From: Pseudomonas arsenicoxydans
GTDB taxonomy: Bacteria; Pseudomonadota; Gammaproteobacteria; Pseudomonadales; Pseudomonadaceae
NCBI RefSeq assembly: GCF_900103875.1
Contig: NZ_LT629705.1
Coordinates: forward strand, 758,501 to 822,500
DNA: 64,000 nucleotides
Reading direction: 5' to 3'
The notes under the pieces were generated by a model, which ran no database searches, was not told the origin of the DNA, and saw only the letters and a list, made by a program, of their open reading frames with translations. The position numbers and the translations under genes were made by a program. Numbering within the stretch: the first letter of the stretch is position 1; the number at the start of each line of letters is the position of its first letter. Below are positions 34,839-45,466 of this stretch, piece by piece.

Positions 34839-35618
34839 ATGACTATATTCCCTTCCTCATTGACTTCGCCTCAGGCTGGTTGCCAGGGCTGCCGGCAAAG
34901 CGAGCCTTTGGGCTTTGATTTTTCCTTTGCCTACCAACCGATCGTCGATCTGCGCGACCAATCGATTTTCGCTAACGAAGCATTGGTGCGCGGAGTGAAC
35001 GGTGAAGGGGCGATGTCGATTCTGGCGCATGTCACTGACGACAATCGCTATCGTTTCGACCAGCTATGCCGCACGCGAGCCATTGAAGGTGCGGCAGCTT
35101 TAAATATGCAGACACACTTGTCGATCAACTTCATGCCCAACGCTGTGTACCGTCCCGAGCTGTGTATTCGCAGCACCCTGGAGGCGGCGAAAAAGTACGA
35201 CTTCCCGATCAATCGTCTGATTTTCGAAACACTCGAAAGCCAACCTGTAGATAACTATCGCCATTTGACCAATATTCTGCGTGAATACCGCGAATTCGGC
35301 TTCAAGACCGCCATCGACGATTTCGGCGCGGGCTACTCGGGGCTCAATCTGCTGGCTGATTTCCAACCGGACCTGATCAAACTCGACATGGCGCTGATCC
35401 GCGATGTCGACCGCGATCGTGTTCGTCAGGCTATCGTTCGAGGGATTGTCACAATCTGTGCGGAGTTGAACGTTACAGTCATTGCCGAAGGCATCGAAAG
35501 CGCCGGAGAACGGGATTTCCTGGCGGACTGTGGAATATTTCTGATGCAGGGTTACTGGTTCGCCAAACCTGCATTCAAAGCGTTGGCCCAGGTCACACCT
35601 GAGGCCTGGACGCGTTAA
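34839..35618 (+). CDS. rimA: EAL-domain cyclic-di-GMP phosphodiesterase RimA
   Basis: 259 residues. A short N-terminal part with CQGC is followed by a stand-alone EAL domain (about 25-250). Catalytic features are kept: NEALVRG (EAL), SINFMP (Asn), DDFGAGYSG, LIKLDM (Lys) and IAEGIES. It should hydrolyse cyclic-di-GMP in the cytoplasm. It is the first gene of rimABK; work on P. fluorescens showed that this phosphodiesterase and cyclic-di-GMP modulate RimK activity on ribosomal protein S6. rimB starts 17 bases after its stop. Confidence 0.9.
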   Translation: MTIFPSSLTSPQAGCQGCRQSEPLGFDFSFAYQPIVDLRDQSIFANEALVRGVNGEGAMSILAHVTDDNRYRFDQLCRTRAIEGAAALNMQTHLSINFMPNAVYRPELCIRSTLEAAKKYDFPINRLIFETLESQPVDNYRHLTNILREYREFGFKTAIDDFGAGYSGLNLLADFQPDLIKLDMALIRDVDRDRVRQAIVRGIVTICAELNVTVIAEGIESAGERDFLADCGIFLMQGYWFAKPAFKALAQVTPEAWTR

Positions 35619-35635
35619 TCGCCGGTTTTTTCCTA

Positions 35636-36115
35636 TTGAAGACATTTGACCATTTAACCGTTGTCGGTCTGCGCGAGTGGGTGGCGCTCCCTGATTTGGG
35701 AGTGGCGGGCCTGCGGGCAAAAATCGACACCGGTGCCAGCACCTCCAGCCTGCACGCCACGGACATTGAACCGTTCGAGCGCGATGGTGAACGCTGGGTG
35801 CGTTTTACCGCGCACCTGGGGACGGTGGTGCAACTGCGTCACCGGCGCTGTGAAGCGCCACTGGTGACGATGAAAACCATTAAAAGCTCCAACGGTCACG
35901 CGCAGATGCGCTACGTGGTCAGCACCACGCTGGCCCTGGGTGATCGGGTCTGGCGGGTCGAGTTCACCCTCGCCTGCCGCAAATCCATGCGTTATCGCCT
36001 GCTACTCGGTTCCAAAGCCCTGATCGACGGCCAGCTGGTGGTCAATCCGGGCATCAAGTACGTACAAGACAAGCCGGTGTTCCCGGTATCTACCTCCTCC
36101 ACAGGTGTTGCATGA
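35636..36115 (+). CDS. rimB: retropepsin-like zinc/ATP-dependent protease RimB
   Basis: 159 residues. The aspartic-protease-like motif [13 protein letters not shown] near 29-41 and [17 protein letters not shown] near the end are those of the PF05618 family, which occurs next to RimK. In the P. fluorescens Rim system RimB trims the poly-glutamate tails made by RimK. The start is a TTG at 35636-35638 without a strong ribosome binding site; no better start is present before the conserved [16 protein letters not shown]. Its stop overlaps rimK by 4 bases. Confidence 0.88.
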   Translation: MKTFDHLTVVGLREWVALPDLGVAGLRAKIDTGASTSSLHATDIEPFERDGERWVRFTAHLGTVVQLRHRRCEAPLVTMKTIKSSNGHAQMRYVVSTTLALGDRVWRVEFTLACRKSMRYRLLLGSKALIDGQLVVNPGIKYVQDKPVFPVSTSSTGVA

Positions 36116-37017
36116 AGATCGCTGTGCTGTCGCGGAACCCGCGTCTGTATTCCACTCGTCGTCTGGTCGAAGCCGGTACCGAGCGTGGCCATGAAATGGT
36201 GGTGATCGACACCCTGCGCGCCTACATGAACATTGCCAGCCACAAGCCGCAGATCCACTACCGCGGCAAGCCGTTGGAGGGCTTCGATGCGGTGATCCCG
36301 CGGATCGGTGCGTCGGTGACGTTTTATGGCTGCGCGGTGTTGCGTCAGTTCGAAATGATGGGGGTTTTTCCCCTTAACGAATCTGTGGCGATTGCCCGGT
36401 CACGCGACAAACTGCGTTCGCTGCAACTGCTTTCGCGCCGGGGTATTGGTTTGCCAGTCACCGGTTTTGCGCACTCCCCGGATGACATTCCCGACTTGAT
36501 CGACATGGTCAACGGTGCACCACTGGTGATCAAGGTGCTGGAAGGCACCCAAGGCATTGGCGTGGTGCTGTGTGAAACGGCAACGGCGGCAGAGTCGGTG
36601 ATTGAAGCGTTCATGGGCCTGAAGCAGAACATCATGGTTCAGGAATATATCAAGGAAGCCGGTGGCGCAGATATTCGCTGCTTCGTGGTCGGCGACAAGG
36701 TGATTGCGGCAATGAAGCGCCAGGCCAAACCTGGAGAGTTTCGCTCCAACTTGCATCGGGGCGGCAGCGCCAGCCTGATCAAGATCACCCCGGAAGAACG
36801 CATGACCGCATTGCGGGCGGCAAAAGTGATGGGATTGGCGGTGGCGGGGGTGGATATCCTGCGCTCCAATCATGGGCCGCTGGTGATGGAAGTGAACTCC
36901 TCACCGGGTCTGGAAGGGATTGAGACCACCACTGGTAAGAACGTGGCGGGGATCATCATTGAGCATCTTGAGAAGAATGGCGGGCCGAACATGACTCGCA
37001 CCAAAGGTAAGGGCTAG
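36112..37017 (+). CDS. rimK: ribosomal protein S6-L-glutamate ligase RimK
   Basis: 301 residues. ATP-grasp fold with [34 protein letters not shown] and [14 protein letters not shown]. RimK adds glutamate residues to the C terminus of ribosomal protein S6, altering the proteome and, in P. fluorescens, rhizosphere colonisation. Start ATG overlaps rimB (ATGA). Last gene of rimABK; a run of AAGCTTGAAGCTTGAAGC repeats follows. Confidence 0.95.
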   Translation: MKIAVLSRNPRLYSTRRLVEAGTERGHEMVVIDTLRAYMNIASHKPQIHYRGKPLEGFDAVIPRIGASVTFYGCAVLRQFEMMGVFPLNESVAIARSRDKLRSLQLLSRRGIGLPVTGFAHSPDDIPDLIDMVNGAPLVIKVLEGTQGIGVVLCETATAAESVIEAFMGLKQNIMVQEYIKEAGGADIRCFVVGDKVIAAMKRQAKPGEFRSNLHRGGSASLIKITPEERMTALRAAKVMGLAVAGVDILRSNHGPLVMEVNSSPGLEGIETTTGKNVAGIIIEHLEKNGGPNMTRTKGKG

Positions 37018-37019
37018 AC

Positions 37020-37119
37020 GCCCAGCTTTGAGCGGCAAGCTACAAGCCTCAAGTGAAAAGCAACGGCAGTTCCGCGCAGGATTTGCTTTTCGCTTGAAGC
37101 TTGAAGCTTGAAGCTGTCG
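37020..37119. repeat. intergenic AGCTTGAAGCTTGAAGC repeat hairpin
   Basis: GAGCGGCAAGCTACAAGCCT near 37029 and CTTGAAGCTTGAAGCTTGAA at 37093-37112 form an imperfect long hairpin (AAGTGAAAAGCAA against TTTGCTTTTCGCTT inside). It sits between convergent rimK and envZ and probably ends both transcripts. Confidence 0.65.
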
Positions 37120-38433
37120 TTAGACTGCGTCTCTAGGCAACATCAGCCCAAGCGGCAACCGCACCCGCGCTTCCAGCCCGCCCCCCGAGCGATTGCGTAG
37201 TTCGACATTGCCGCCATGCATCGAAGCAATCCGCTTCACGATCGCCAGGCCCAACCCGGTGCCCTTGCCACCCCGGGCACGATCGCCCCGAGTGAACGGG
37301 TTAAAGATCGCCTCCAGCTCTGACGGATCAATCCCCGCACCACGGTCCATGACGCTCAGCACGACATAGGGCGCGCTGGTATCCCCGGAAACATACGCCG
37401 CCACCTCAACCCCGCTGCCCGCGTGGTGAAGGGCGTTGCCAATCAGGTTGTTCAACAACCGCTTCATTGACACCCGACGCAACGGGAACGGCTGGATCGG
37501 TTCTAGGCGCAGACGCACCTTCTCTTCGTTCTGGTTGTACGGCGCAGCGACTTCGCGAACCAGATCACTCAGGTCCACTTCCTCAACCGACTCGTCGCGA
37601 CCATCGCGGATAAACGCCAGGAACTGGTCGAGAATCGCGTCCATGTCTTCGATGTCGCGCACCATCGCGTCGGTCAGGTCGTTGTGGTCACCCATCAACT
37701 CCAGGGACAGCCGCAAACGGGTCAACGGCGTACGCAAGTCGTGCGACACCCCCGCCAGCATCAGCTCCCGCTCGCGTCCGGCCTGTTCGACGTCCTCGGC
37801 CATCTGGTTGAAGGCGCGATAAACCTCGGTCATCTCACTTGGCGTGTCGCTGATCGGCAGGCGCACGCTGCGGCCCTGGCCAAGCTGCCTTGCGGCATAC
37901 ACCAGGCGTTTCAGCGGCTGGTTGAGCTGGCTGACGAAGATCCACGCCGAGGCAGTGGACAGCAGACCGATCGCGAGGAACCAGCCAAGTACGTTCCAGA
38001 TTTTCTGGCCGCGCAGCGGGTGAGGATAGAGCGGCACTTTCAGCCAGCCATCGCCCAGGCTTGGCGCCCGGACCCACAAGGCCGGTGGTGAGTGCATGCG
38101 TAAGCGCACTTCCGTATCGGCACCCAGCTCCGCCTGCATCTGCCGCTGATAAATCTCGCTGTACGGCCAATGCTGCTCACCTTCCGGCACGCCAGCACCC
38201 ACCACCCTGATCAGGGTCGCGGCATCGGCAATCTTCGCGCGGTTTTCTTCATCGGCGGCCCAATAGGCACGCAGCGTCAGGGCGACGCCGTGGCTGTATT
38301 GGCGGTCCACCAGCACGTCTTCGTTCATCAACAGATAAACCAGGGTCAGCGCCTTGGAGAACAGGACAACGATCAGCACCAGCCACAGGGTGCGGGAGAA
38401 AAAGCTCTGGGGGAACCAAACGGGGGTTTTCAT
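37120..38433 (-). CDS. envZ: EnvZ/AmgS-type sensor histidine kinase
   Basis: 437 residues. Membrane segments at about 12-33 and 150-172 enclose a periplasmic sensor region; HAMP follows (QPLKRLVYAARQLGQGRSVRLPISDTPSEM as two parts of one domain), then the H-box AGVSHDLRTPLTRLRLSLE and ATP boxes NNLIGNALHHA, DRGAGI and GKGTGLGLAIVKRI. In P. aeruginosa the orthologous pair is AmgRS, which responds to envelope stress and affects aminoglycoside resistance. Located downstream of ompR with 115 bases between, filled by a repeat. Confidence 0.92.
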   Translation of the reverse strand: MKTPVWFPQSFFSRTLWLVLIVVLFSKALTLVYLLMNEDVLVDRQYSHGVALTLRAYWAADEENRAKIADAATLIRVVGAGVPEGEQHWPYSEIYQRQMQAELGADTEVRLRMHSPPALWVRAPSLGDGWLKVPLYPHPLRGQKIWNVLGWFLAIGLLSTASAWIFVSQLNQPLKRLVYAARQLGQGRSVRLPISDTPSEMTEVYRAFNQMAEDVEQAGRERELMLAGVSHDLRTPLTRLRLSLELMGDHNDLTDAMVRDIEDMDAILDQFLAFIRDGRDESVEEVDLSDLVREVAAPYNQNEEKVRLRLEPIQPFPLRRVSMKRLLNNLIGNALHHAGSGVEVAAYVSGDTSAPYVVLSVMDRGAGIDPSELEAIFNPFTRGDRARGGKGTGLGLAIVKRIASMHGGNVELRNRSGGGLEARVRLPLGLMLPRDAV

Positions 38434-38449
38434 GGATAACCGCTACACA

Positions 38450-38540
38450 CTTGCAGGAGCGAGCGATGCTCGCACATTGCGGATCGCGAGTCTGCGAACA
38501 ACGTCATCTGACCCGTTGCCCGCAAGACCCGCTCCTACAA
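38450..38540. repeat. degenerate REP pair between ompR and envZ
   Basis: TGCAGGAGCGAGCGATGCTCGC at the left faces TTGCCCGCAAGACCCGCTCC at the right. It lies inside the ompR-envZ operon and may lower envZ expression relative to ompR. Confidence 0.65.
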
Positions 38541-38548
38541 ATCGCCGA

Positions 38549-39289
38549 TCACTTGGTGGCGGCGCCATCCGGAACGAACACGTAACCCACGCCCCAGACC
38601 GTCTGGATGTAGCGCGGCTTGGAAGGATCGGGTTCGATCATGCGGCGCAGTCGGGAGATCTGCACGTCGATCGAACGCTCCAGCGCATCCCATTCACGGC
38701 CACGGGCCAGGTTCATCAGTTTGTCGCGGGTCAGTGGCTGACGCGCGTTCATGACCAGAGCCTTGAGCACCGCAAACTCACCGGTGGTGAGCATGTGCAC
38801 TTCGTCACCGCGCTTCAATTCACGGGTGGCCAGGGACAGTTCGTAATCACCAAACGTCACGCTTTCGTCTTCGCTGCCCGGTGCACCCGGCACAGGCGTC
38901 GACTGACGGCGCAGGACCGCTTTGACGCGGGCCATCAGCTCATCCGGGTTGAAGGGCTTGGCCAGGTAATCGTCGGCACCCAGCTCCAGGCCCTTGATGC
39001 GGCTCAGCTCATCGCCCTTGGCGGTCAGCATGATGATCGGGATCTGATTGTTCGCCGTGCGCAGGCGACGGCAGGCCGTCAGGCCGTCTTCGCCAGGCAG
39101 CATCAGGTCGAGGACGACCAGGTTGAACACTTCGCGCGCCAGCAGGCGATCCATTTGCTCGGTGTTCGGTACGGCACGGGCGCGGTAGCCCTTGCTGACG
39201 AAAAAACGTTCCAGCAGGCTGCTCAGCCCTGGATCGTCGTCAACAATAAGAATTTTTTCGCCTTCAGCAATGTTTGCAGTGCTGCTCAT
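38549..39289 (-). CDS. ompR: OmpR/AmgR-type response regulator
   Basis: 246 residues. Receiver domain with phospho-acceptor Asp61 (VVLDLMLPGEDG) and Lys in DDYLAKPFNPDELMAR, then a winged-helix DNA-binding domain (LTTGEFAVLKALVMNARQPLTRDKLM...RRMIEPDPSKPRYIQTVWGVGYVF). Partner of the EnvZ-type kinase; AmgR in P. aeruginosa. Divergent from tex across 360 bases. Confidence 0.95.
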   Translation of the reverse strand: MSSTANIAEGEKILIVDDDPGLSSLLERFFVSKGYRARAVPNTEQMDRLLAREVFNLVVLDLMLPGEDGLTACRRLRTANNQIPIIMLTAKGDELSRIKGLELGADDYLAKPFNPDELMARVKAVLRRQSTPVPGAPGSEDESVTFGDYELSLATRELKRGDEVHMLTTGEFAVLKALVMNARQPLTRDKLMNLARGREWDALERSIDVQISRLRRMIEPDPSKPRYIQTVWGVGYVFVPDGAATK

Positions 39290-39430
39290 TAGATGCTCCT
39301 TTTAGCTCGGCGCGCATTATGGCGTAGCTGCCGTTATACGCACCGTGTGCATTGTTAGCAGATTTTTCCTTCACCGTTATAAATCCGGCCTTGGCGCGAC
39401 AGCCTGCGATGCCCCTGAATGATAGAACGC

Positions 39431-39440
39431 TGGTTATAAT
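39431..39440 (+). promoter_or_regulatory. candidate -10 element upstream of tex
   Basis: TATAAT at 39435-39440, about 210 bases before the tex start, in the ompR-tex divergent gap (39290-39649). No good -35 at 17 bases was seen, so the call is tentative. The rest of the gap shows no gene. Confidence 0.35.
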
Positions 39441-39649
39441 GCGCGGCCTTTTGTGTCAGGCAACGTCTGATCATTACTGCAGATGGCCGTTTTTTATTTT
39501 CATGCCGGCGGCAGTAATTGTTCGATTTCACGGGTCAACGGGATGCCTGTTGATCCAGGTAGCGGCGCACGCCAGGCCGCTCAACCAGACTCGCCGAGCC
39601 TTTATTTCTGCGCCTGCGAGCCTGCTTTCACAATTTGTCAGGTGGTTTT

Positions 39650-41974
39650 ATGGACAGCATCAACAGCCGCATCGCCGAGGAACTCGGTGTACGCCCACAA
39701 CAGGTCGAAGCGGCCGTCGCGCTACTCGATGAAGGCTCTACCGTTCCCTTCATCGCCCGTTACCGGAAAGAAGTGACCGGCAGCCTCGATGACATCCAGT
39801 TGCGTCATCTGGAAGAGCGTCTGCGCTACCTGCGAGAACTCGACGAACGGCGCATCAGCATCCTCGCCAGCATCGAAGAGCAAGGCAAGCTGACCCCTGC
39901 ACTTGAGCGCGACATCAAACTCGCCGACACCAAGACCCGCCTCGAAGACTTGTACCTGCCGTACAAGCAGAAGCGCCGCACCAAGGGCCAGATTGCCCTG
40001 GAAGCCGGCCTCGGCGAGCTGGCCGACGGCCTGTTCAACGACCCGACACTGACGCCGGACGTTGAAGCCGCACGCTTCGTCAACGCCGAAAAAGGCGTGG
40101 CTGACGTGAAGGCGGCCCTCGAAGGCGCCAAATACATCCTCATGGAGCGCTTCGCCGAAGACGCCGGCCTGCTGGACAAGCTGCGCAGCTACCTCAAGCA
40201 GGAAGCCACCCTCAGTGCCCGCGTGATTGCCGGCAAGGAAGAGGAAGGCGCCAAGTTCCGCGACTACTTCGAACATGACGAACCGCTGAAAAGCATGCCG
40301 TCGCACCGCGCCCTGGCGATTTTCCGTGGCCGCAACGAAGGCATTCTCAGCTCCGCGCTGAAAGTCGGCGACGAGCTGCCGGGCACCATGCATCCGTGCG
40401 AAGGCATGATCGGCCAGCAATTCGGCATCCAGAACCAGAACCGCGCCGCCGACAAATGGCTGGGCGAAGTGGTGCGCTGGACCTGGAAGGTCAAGCTCTA
40501 TACCCACCTGGAAACCGATCTGCTGGGCGAGCTGCGCGATGGCGCGGAAACCGAAGCGATCAACGTGTTCGCCCACAACCTGCACGACTTGCTGCTGTCG
40601 GCTCCGGCCGGCCCGCGCGCCACGCTGGGCCTCGACCCGGGCCTGCGCACCGGTTGCAAAGTCGCCGTGGTCGATGCCACCGGCAAGCTGCTGGATCACG
40701 CCACGGTTTACCCGCACGTGCCGCACAATAAGTGGGACCAGACCATCGCGATTCTGGCTGCCCTGTGCGCCAAGCACTCGGTCGACCTGATCGCCATCGG
40801 CAACGGCACCGCCAGCCGCGAAACTGACAAGCTGGCCGCAGAGCTGATCAAAAAATACCCAGCGATGAAAATGACCAAGGTCATGGTCTCCGAGGCCGGC
40901 GCATCGGTTTACTCGGCGTCGGAACTGGCCTCCAAGGAATTCCCGGACCTCGACGTGTCGATCCGTGGCGCGGTGTCGATTGCCCGTCGCCTGCAGGATC
41001 CTCTGGCGGAACTGGTGAAGATCGATCCGAAATCCATCGGCGTCGGCCAGTATCAGCACGACGTGTCGCAGCTGAAACTGGCACGTGGCCTGGACGCTGT
41101 GGTCGAGGACTGCGTAAACGCCGTGGGCGTCGACGTGAACACCGCTTCGGTCGCGCTGCTGGCCCGCATCTCCGGCCTCAACGCGACCCTGGCGCAGAAC
41201 ATCGTTAGCCATCGCGACGAGCACGGCGCGTTCAAAACCCGTGCAGCGCTGAAGAAAGTTGCGCGTCTGGGCGAGAAAACCTTCGAACAGGCTGCCGGTT
41301 TCCTGCGCGTGATGAACGGCGACAACCCGCTCGACTCGTCCGCGGTTCACCCGGAAGCCTATCCGCTGGTGCAACGCATCGCCGCTGAAACCGACCGCGA
41401 CATTCGCTCGCTGATCGGCGATGCCGCGTTCCTCAAGCGCCTTGATCCGAAGAAGTACACCGACGAGACGTTCGGCCTGCCAACGGTCACCGACATTCTG
41501 CAAGAACTGGAAAAACCGGGCCGCGACCCACGTCCCGAGTTCAAGACCGCCGAGTTCCAGGAAGGCGTCGAAGACCTCAAGGACTTGGAACTGGGGATGA
41601 TCCTCGAAGGTGTCGTGACCAACGTGACCAACTTCGGTGCGTTCGTCGATATCGGCGTGCATCAGGACGGTTTGGTGCACATCTCTGCGCTTTCGGAGAA
41701 GTTCATCAAGGATCCGCGTGAAGCGGTGAAGGCTGGTGACGTGGTGAAAGTGAAAGTCATGGAAGTCGATATCCCGCGCAAACGCGTGGGCCTGTCGATG
41801 CGCATGAGCGACACGCCGGGCGAGAAAATCGACGGTGCCCGCGGCGCACGTCCGGGTTCGGCGCCACGCCAATCCCAGAACAACGCGCCACGCAAAGAAA
41901 CCACGGCAGCGGCTCCGGCCAACAACGCCATGGCTTCGCTGTTCGCCAACGCCAAGCAATTGAAGAAACGTTGA
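39650..41974 (+). CDS. tex: transcription accessory protein Tex
   Basis: 774 residues from the ATG at 39650 ([20 protein letters not shown]). Tex N-terminal HTH region, the YqgF/RuvC-like domain ([20 protein letters not shown] near 325), helix-hairpin-helix ([16 protein letters not shown]) and C-terminal S1 RNA-binding domain ([25 protein letters not shown] near 645), followed by an Ala/Pro/Asn-rich tail. Tex is a cytoplasmic nucleic-acid-binding factor that affects transcription. Its stop overlaps the next start by one base. Confidence 0.95.
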   Translation: MDSINSRIAEELGVRPQQVEAAVALLDEGSTVPFIARYRKEVTGSLDDIQLRHLEERLRYLRELDERRISILASIEEQGKLTPALERDIKLADTKTRLEDLYLPYKQKRRTKGQIALEAGLGELADGLFNDPTLTPDVEAARFVNAEKGVADVKAALEGAKYILMERFAEDAGLLDKLRSYLKQEATLSARVIAGKEEEGAKFRDYFEHDEPLKSMPSHRALAIFRGRNEGILSSALKVGDELPGTMHPCEGMIGQQFGIQNQNRAADKWLGEVVRWTWKVKLYTHLETDLLGELRDGAETEAINVFAHNLHDLLLSAPAGPRATLGLDPGLRTGCKVAVVDATGKLLDHATVYPHVPHNKWDQTIAILAALCAKHSVDLIAIGNGTASRETDKLAAELIKKYPAMKMTKVMVSEAGASVYSASELASKEFPDLDVSIRGAVSIARRLQDPLAELVKIDPKSIGVGQYQHDVSQLKLARGLDAVVEDCVNAVGVDVNTASVALLARISGLNATLAQNIVSHRDEHGAFKTRAALKKVARLGEKTFEQAAGFLRVMNGDNPLDSSAVHPEAYPLVQRIAAETDRDIRSLIGDAAFLKRLDPKKYTDETFGLPTVTDILQELEKPGRDPRPEFKTAEFQEGVEDLKDLELGMILEGVVTNVTNFGAFVDIGVHQDGLVHISALSEKFIKDPREAVKAGDVVKVKVMEVDIPRKRVGLSMRMSDTPGEKIDGARGARPGSAPRQSQNNAPRKETTAAAPANNAMASLFANAKQLKKR

Positions 41975-42357
41975 TGGACATTCCTGCCGGGCTGACCGAA
42001 AGCGCGTTTTTCAAATTGCTTGGGTGTCGTCTGCACAGCCTGGAAACCGGGGTGGCGCAAGTCGCCCTGGGGCTGGAACCGCAACTGCGCAATCGCGGCG
42101 GCAAGCTGCATGGCGGGGCGCTGTTCAGTCTGGTGGACATTGCCATGGGGCTGGCCTGTTCCAGCACCCACGGCTTTGACCAGCAGAGCGCGACCATCGA
42201 GTGCAAGATCAACTACATTCGCGCCGTTTCAGACGGTGAAGTGATGTGCACGGCGCGGGTGATTCACCCGGGCCGGCGCACGCTGGTGGTCGAAGCCGAC
42301 GTGATGCAGGGCGACAAACTCGTCGCAAAAGCACAAGGCACGTTCGCTGTCCTGTAG
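41974..42357 (+). CDS. PaaI-type hot-dog thioesterase
   Basis: 127 residues starting [20 protein letters not shown]. The motif NRGGKLHGGALFSLVDIAMGLACSS near residues 37-62 is the PaaI/YbdB hot-dog active site. Such enzymes hydrolyse aryl- or acyl-CoA thioesters. The start ATG shares one base with the tex TGA stop, so expression is coupled to tex; this tex-thioesterase-gshA order is conserved in Pseudomonas. Physiological substrate unknown. Confidence 0.88.
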   Translation: MDIPAGLTESAFFKLLGCRLHSLETGVAQVALGLEPQLRNRGGKLHGGALFSLVDIAMGLACSSTHGFDQQSATIECKINYIRAVSDGEVMCTARVIHPGRRTLVVEADVMQGDKLVAKAQGTFAVL

Positions 42358-42417
42358 ATGAACACCATCATTTTGAGTTAATTTCGGCGCTACGAAAGCA
42401 GCGCCGGAATTTTCTAT

Positions 42418-42510
42418 GGAGGCGGGCTTGCTCGCGAAGAGGGTGTGTCAGGCGACTTAAATGTTGACTGACACACCCTCTTCGCGGGCAAGCCCGCTCC
42501 CACAGGGTTT
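42418..42510. repeat. extended REP palindrome
   Basis: GCGGGCTTGCTCGCGAAGAG pairs with CTCTTCGCGGGCAAGCCCGC, and the complementarity continues inward through GGTGTGTCA / TGACACACC. Total arm length is about 30 bases with one mismatch. Confidence 0.85.
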
Positions 42511-42649
42511 GCGGCGACTGAACCTTGACCGACTGGCATGAAGTCCGTGCTGCTCAAAAACCAGGCGAAAACGCCAGTTTCAACTTCACCCTTGTAGACC
42601 GTCTTGCCCACCCCCATATTGGGGCGACTGACGCGTGAAGGAATCCAAC

Positions 42650-44233
42650 TTGAGCGAACTTCTCAACCGCCGCCTGGCTCTGCTCGGCGAGCGCGCTAAC
42701 CTCTCTCTGCTCGAACAGTGTCTTCACGGCATCGAACGTGAATGCCTGCGCGTGACCGACGAAGGTCGCCTGGCGCAAACGCCGCACCCGGAAGAATTGG
42801 GTTCCGCGCTGACCAACGAACAAATCACCACCGACTATTCCGAGTCGCTGCTGGAGTTCATCACGCCCGCCCTGCCCGACCCGGCGGATACGCTGGCGAG
42901 CCTGGACAAGATTCACCGCTTCGCCTACAGCAAGCTTGGCAACGAGTTTCTGTGGAGTCCATCGATGCCGTGCCCGCTGCCGGCCGAGGAAGACATCCCG
43001 ATCGCCTATTACGGCACGTCCAACATCGGTCAACTCAAGTACGTCTACCGCAAGGGCCTGGCCCTGCGCTACGGCAAGACCATGCAGTGCATCGCCGGGA
43101 TCCACTACAACTTTTCCCTGCCGGAAAAGCTCTGGCCGTTGCTCAAGGAAGCCGAAGGCTTTGTCGGCACCGACCGTGACTATCAGTCCTCGGCCTATAT
43201 CGCGCTGATCCGCAATTTCCGACGCTACAGCTGGCTGCTGATGTACCTGTTCGGTGCCTCACCTGCCCTGGACGCCGGTTTCCTGCGCGGTCGCTCGCAC
43301 CAGTTGGAACAACTGGACCCGGACACCTTGTACCTGCCATACGCCACCAGCCTGCGCATGAGCGACCTGGGTTACCAGAGCAACGCCCAAGCCGGTCTGA
43401 CGCCGTGCTACAACGATCTGGCCAGCTACACCGACAGCCTGCGCAAAGCGGTGGCCACGCCGTATGCGCCGTACGTTGAAGTCGGCACGCACAAGGACGG
43501 TGAGTGGGTTCAGCTCAACACCAACATCCTGCAGATCGAAAACGAGTACTACTCCAACATCCGCCCAAAACGTGTGACCTACACCGGCGAACGGCCGATT
43601 CAGGCGTTGGTGGCCCGGGGCATTCAGTACGTTGAAGTACGCTGCCTGGACATCAACCCGTTCCTGCCGATGGGCATCGACCTGCCGGAGTCGCGTTTCC
43701 TCGACGCGTTCCTGCTGTATTGCGCGCTGAACGACAGCCCGCTGCTGACCAACACCTCATGCAGTAACGCCACGTCGAACTTCCTCAGCGTGGTCAAGGA
43801 AGGTCGTCGTCCGGGTCTGCAACTGCAGCGCGACGGTCAACCGGTGGACATGAAGGAATGGGCCACCGAACTGCTGGAGAAGATTGCTCCGCTCGCCGCG
43901 CTGCTCGATCAGAGCCATGGCGGCGATGCGCACAGCAACGCGCTGGACGTGCAGATGGAGAAGGTCAAGGATTCGTCCCGCACACCTTCCGCTCAGGTGC
44001 TGGCGGCAATGGCCGAGCATAAGGAAAGCTTTGCTCAGTTCTCCCTGCGTCAGAGCCGGGTGCATGCGGAGTACTTCCGCAGTGAGCCGCTTTCAAGCGA
44101 AGACCAGGCAAAATTCGAAGAGCGGGCGCGTTCCTCGCTGGCTGAGCAAGCGGAGCTGGAGCAGAACGAAGTCGGCGATTTCGATGTGTTTGTCGGGTCG
44201 TATCAGGCGAGCATTCTGTCGATCAGCAACTAA
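42650..44233 (+). CDS. gshA: glutamate-cysteine ligase
   Basis: 527 residues from a TTG at 42650-42652, giving [15 protein letters not shown], the Pseudomonas family start; AAGGA lies 8 bases upstream. A GTG five codons earlier (42635) is in frame but has no binding site. GshA catalyses the first step of glutathione synthesis. Family blocks: [37 protein letters not shown] and [21 protein letters not shown] (two motif parts). No neighbour gshB in the window. A palindromic repeat follows the gene. Confidence 0.95.
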   Translation: MSELLNRRLALLGERANLSLLEQCLHGIERECLRVTDEGRLAQTPHPEELGSALTNEQITTDYSESLLEFITPALPDPADTLASLDKIHRFAYSKLGNEFLWSPSMPCPLPAEEDIPIAYYGTSNIGQLKYVYRKGLALRYGKTMQCIAGIHYNFSLPEKLWPLLKEAEGFVGTDRDYQSSAYIALIRNFRRYSWLLMYLFGASPALDAGFLRGRSHQLEQLDPDTLYLPYATSLRMSDLGYQSNAQAGLTPCYNDLASYTDSLRKAVATPYAPYVEVGTHKDGEWVQLNTNILQIENEYYSNIRPKRVTYTGERPIQALVARGIQYVEVRCLDINPFLPMGIDLPESRFLDAFLLYCALNDSPLLTNTSCSNATSNFLSVVKEGRRPGLQLQRDGQPVDMKEWATELLEKIAPLAALLDQSHGGDAHSNALDVQMEKVKDSSRTPSAQVLAAMAEHKESFAQFSLRQSRVHAEYFRSEPLSSEDQAKFEERARSSLAEQAELEQNEVGDFDVFVGSYQASILSISN

Positions 44234-44246
44234 TCTCCCTGGCACT

Positions 44247-44350
44247 GATCGTTCCCACGCTCTGCGTGGGAATGCCTCAAGGGACGCTCCGCGTCCAGTG
44301 ACGCGGAGCGTCACGGTCTGCATTCCCACGCCGGAGCAGGGGAACGATCA
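44247..44350. repeat. GATCGTTCCCACGC-type palindromic repeat
   Basis: GATCGTTCCCACGCTCTGCG to GGGGAACGATCA, with internal GGACGCTCCGCGTCC. Same family as 29873-29980. Confidence 0.88.
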
Positions 44351-44384
44351 GAGTACCGTCTTAGAATTTTCCGCTCATAAGCTC

Positions 44385-44395
44385 ATTCGAAAAAG
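44385..44395 (+). promoter_or_regulatory. ATTCNNAAAAG box upstream of tauA
   Basis: ATTCGAAAAAG, followed by TTATTTATTTT, 78-88 bases before the tauA start. The same pattern precedes tcyJ (56951) and the sfnB genes (60555). Candidate site for the sulfur-starvation activator CysB; inferred. Confidence 0.45.
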
Positions 44396-44472
44396 TTATT
44401 TATTTTCTGATTCTTAGATCATTTAGTCTCCTTTTCACGCCGACTCTCGGTCGCCTGACAAGGAGCTATTCC

Positions 44473-45450
44473 ATGAAACTGACTTCCCCTCTTCGCCTCC
44501 TGGCGGCCGCATCGCTGGCTGCGGCGAGTTTCTTTGCCCAGGCGGCTGACGTCACCGTCGCCTACCAGACTACCGTTGACCCGGCAAAAGTTGCCCAGGC
44601 CGACGGCGCGTACGAGAAAGCCACCAACGCCAAGATCGACTGGCGCAAATTCGATAACGGTGCCGACATCATCGCGGCCGTTGCCTCCGGTGACGTGCAG
44701 ATCGGTTACCTCGGTTCCAGCCCGCTGACGGCTGCGATCACGCGCAAAGTCCCGGTAGAAACGTTCCTCATCGCCACGCAGATCGGCGCCGCTGAAGCCC
44801 TGGTCGCCCGCGACGGATCCGGGATCAAAACGCCCCAAGACCTGATCGGCAAGAAAATCGCCGTGCCATTCGTGTCCACCGGTCACTACAGCCTGCTGGC
44901 TGCGCTGAAGCACTGGAACATCGACCCGTCGAAAGTCACCGTACTCAACCTTGCCCCGCCCGCCATCATTGCCGCGTGGAAACGCGGTGACATCGACGCC
45001 ACTTACGTCTGGGACCCGGCGCTCGGCGTGGCCAAGGAAAACGGCAAAGTGCTGATCACCTCCGGCGAACTGGCCAAGTTTGGTGCTCCGACCTTCGATG
45101 CCTGGATCGTGCGTAAGGATTTCGCCGAGAAGCACCCGGAAATCGTCACCGCCTTCGCAAAAGTGACTTTGGATGCCTACGCCGATTACCGCAAAGACCC
45201 AAAAGCCTGGCTCGCCAATCAATCCAACGTCGACAAACTGGTGAAACTCTCCGGCGCCAAGGCCAGCGACATTCCGTTGCTGCTGCAAGGCAACGTCTAT
45301 CCATTGGCGGCTGACCAGGTCATTACCCTCGGCGCACCGACCACCAAGGCCATCACCGACACCGCTGCGTTCCTGAAAGAACAAGGCAAAGTCGAGGCCG
45401 TGCTGCCGGACTACGCCCCGTACGTCAGCGCCAAGTACATCACCAACTGA
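44473..45450 (+). CDS. tauA: taurine ABC transporter, periplasmic binding protein
   Basis: 325 residues. Signal peptide [24 protein letters not shown], then [36 protein letters not shown] (read as separate motifs), matching the TauA family of solute-binding proteins for taurine and related sulfonates. Also [12 protein letters not shown] and [17 protein letters not shown]. First gene of tauABCD, used when sulfate is scarce; regulation by CysB and sulfate limitation is expected from the family. Confidence 0.93.
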   Translation: MKLTSPLRLLAAASLAAASFFAQAADVTVAYQTTVDPAKVAQADGAYEKATNAKIDWRKFDNGADIIAAVASGDVQIGYLGSSPLTAAITRKVPVETFLIATQIGAAEALVARDGSGIKTPQDLIGKKIAVPFVSTGHYSLLAALKHWNIDPSKVTVLNLAPPAIIAAWKRGDIDATYVWDPALGVAKENGKVLITSGELAKFGAPTFDAWIVRKDFAEKHPEIVTAFAKVTLDAYADYRKDPKAWLANQSNVDKLVKLSGAKASDIPLLLQGNVYPLAADQVITLGAPTTKAITDTAAFLKEQGKVEAVLPDYAPYVSAKYITN

Positions 45451-45466
45451 TCGGGAGTTAACCGCG

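Noticed and set aside
39722..41959. 745-codon minus-strand frame antisense to tex
   Set aside because: Shadow frame; tex itself is recognised end to end.
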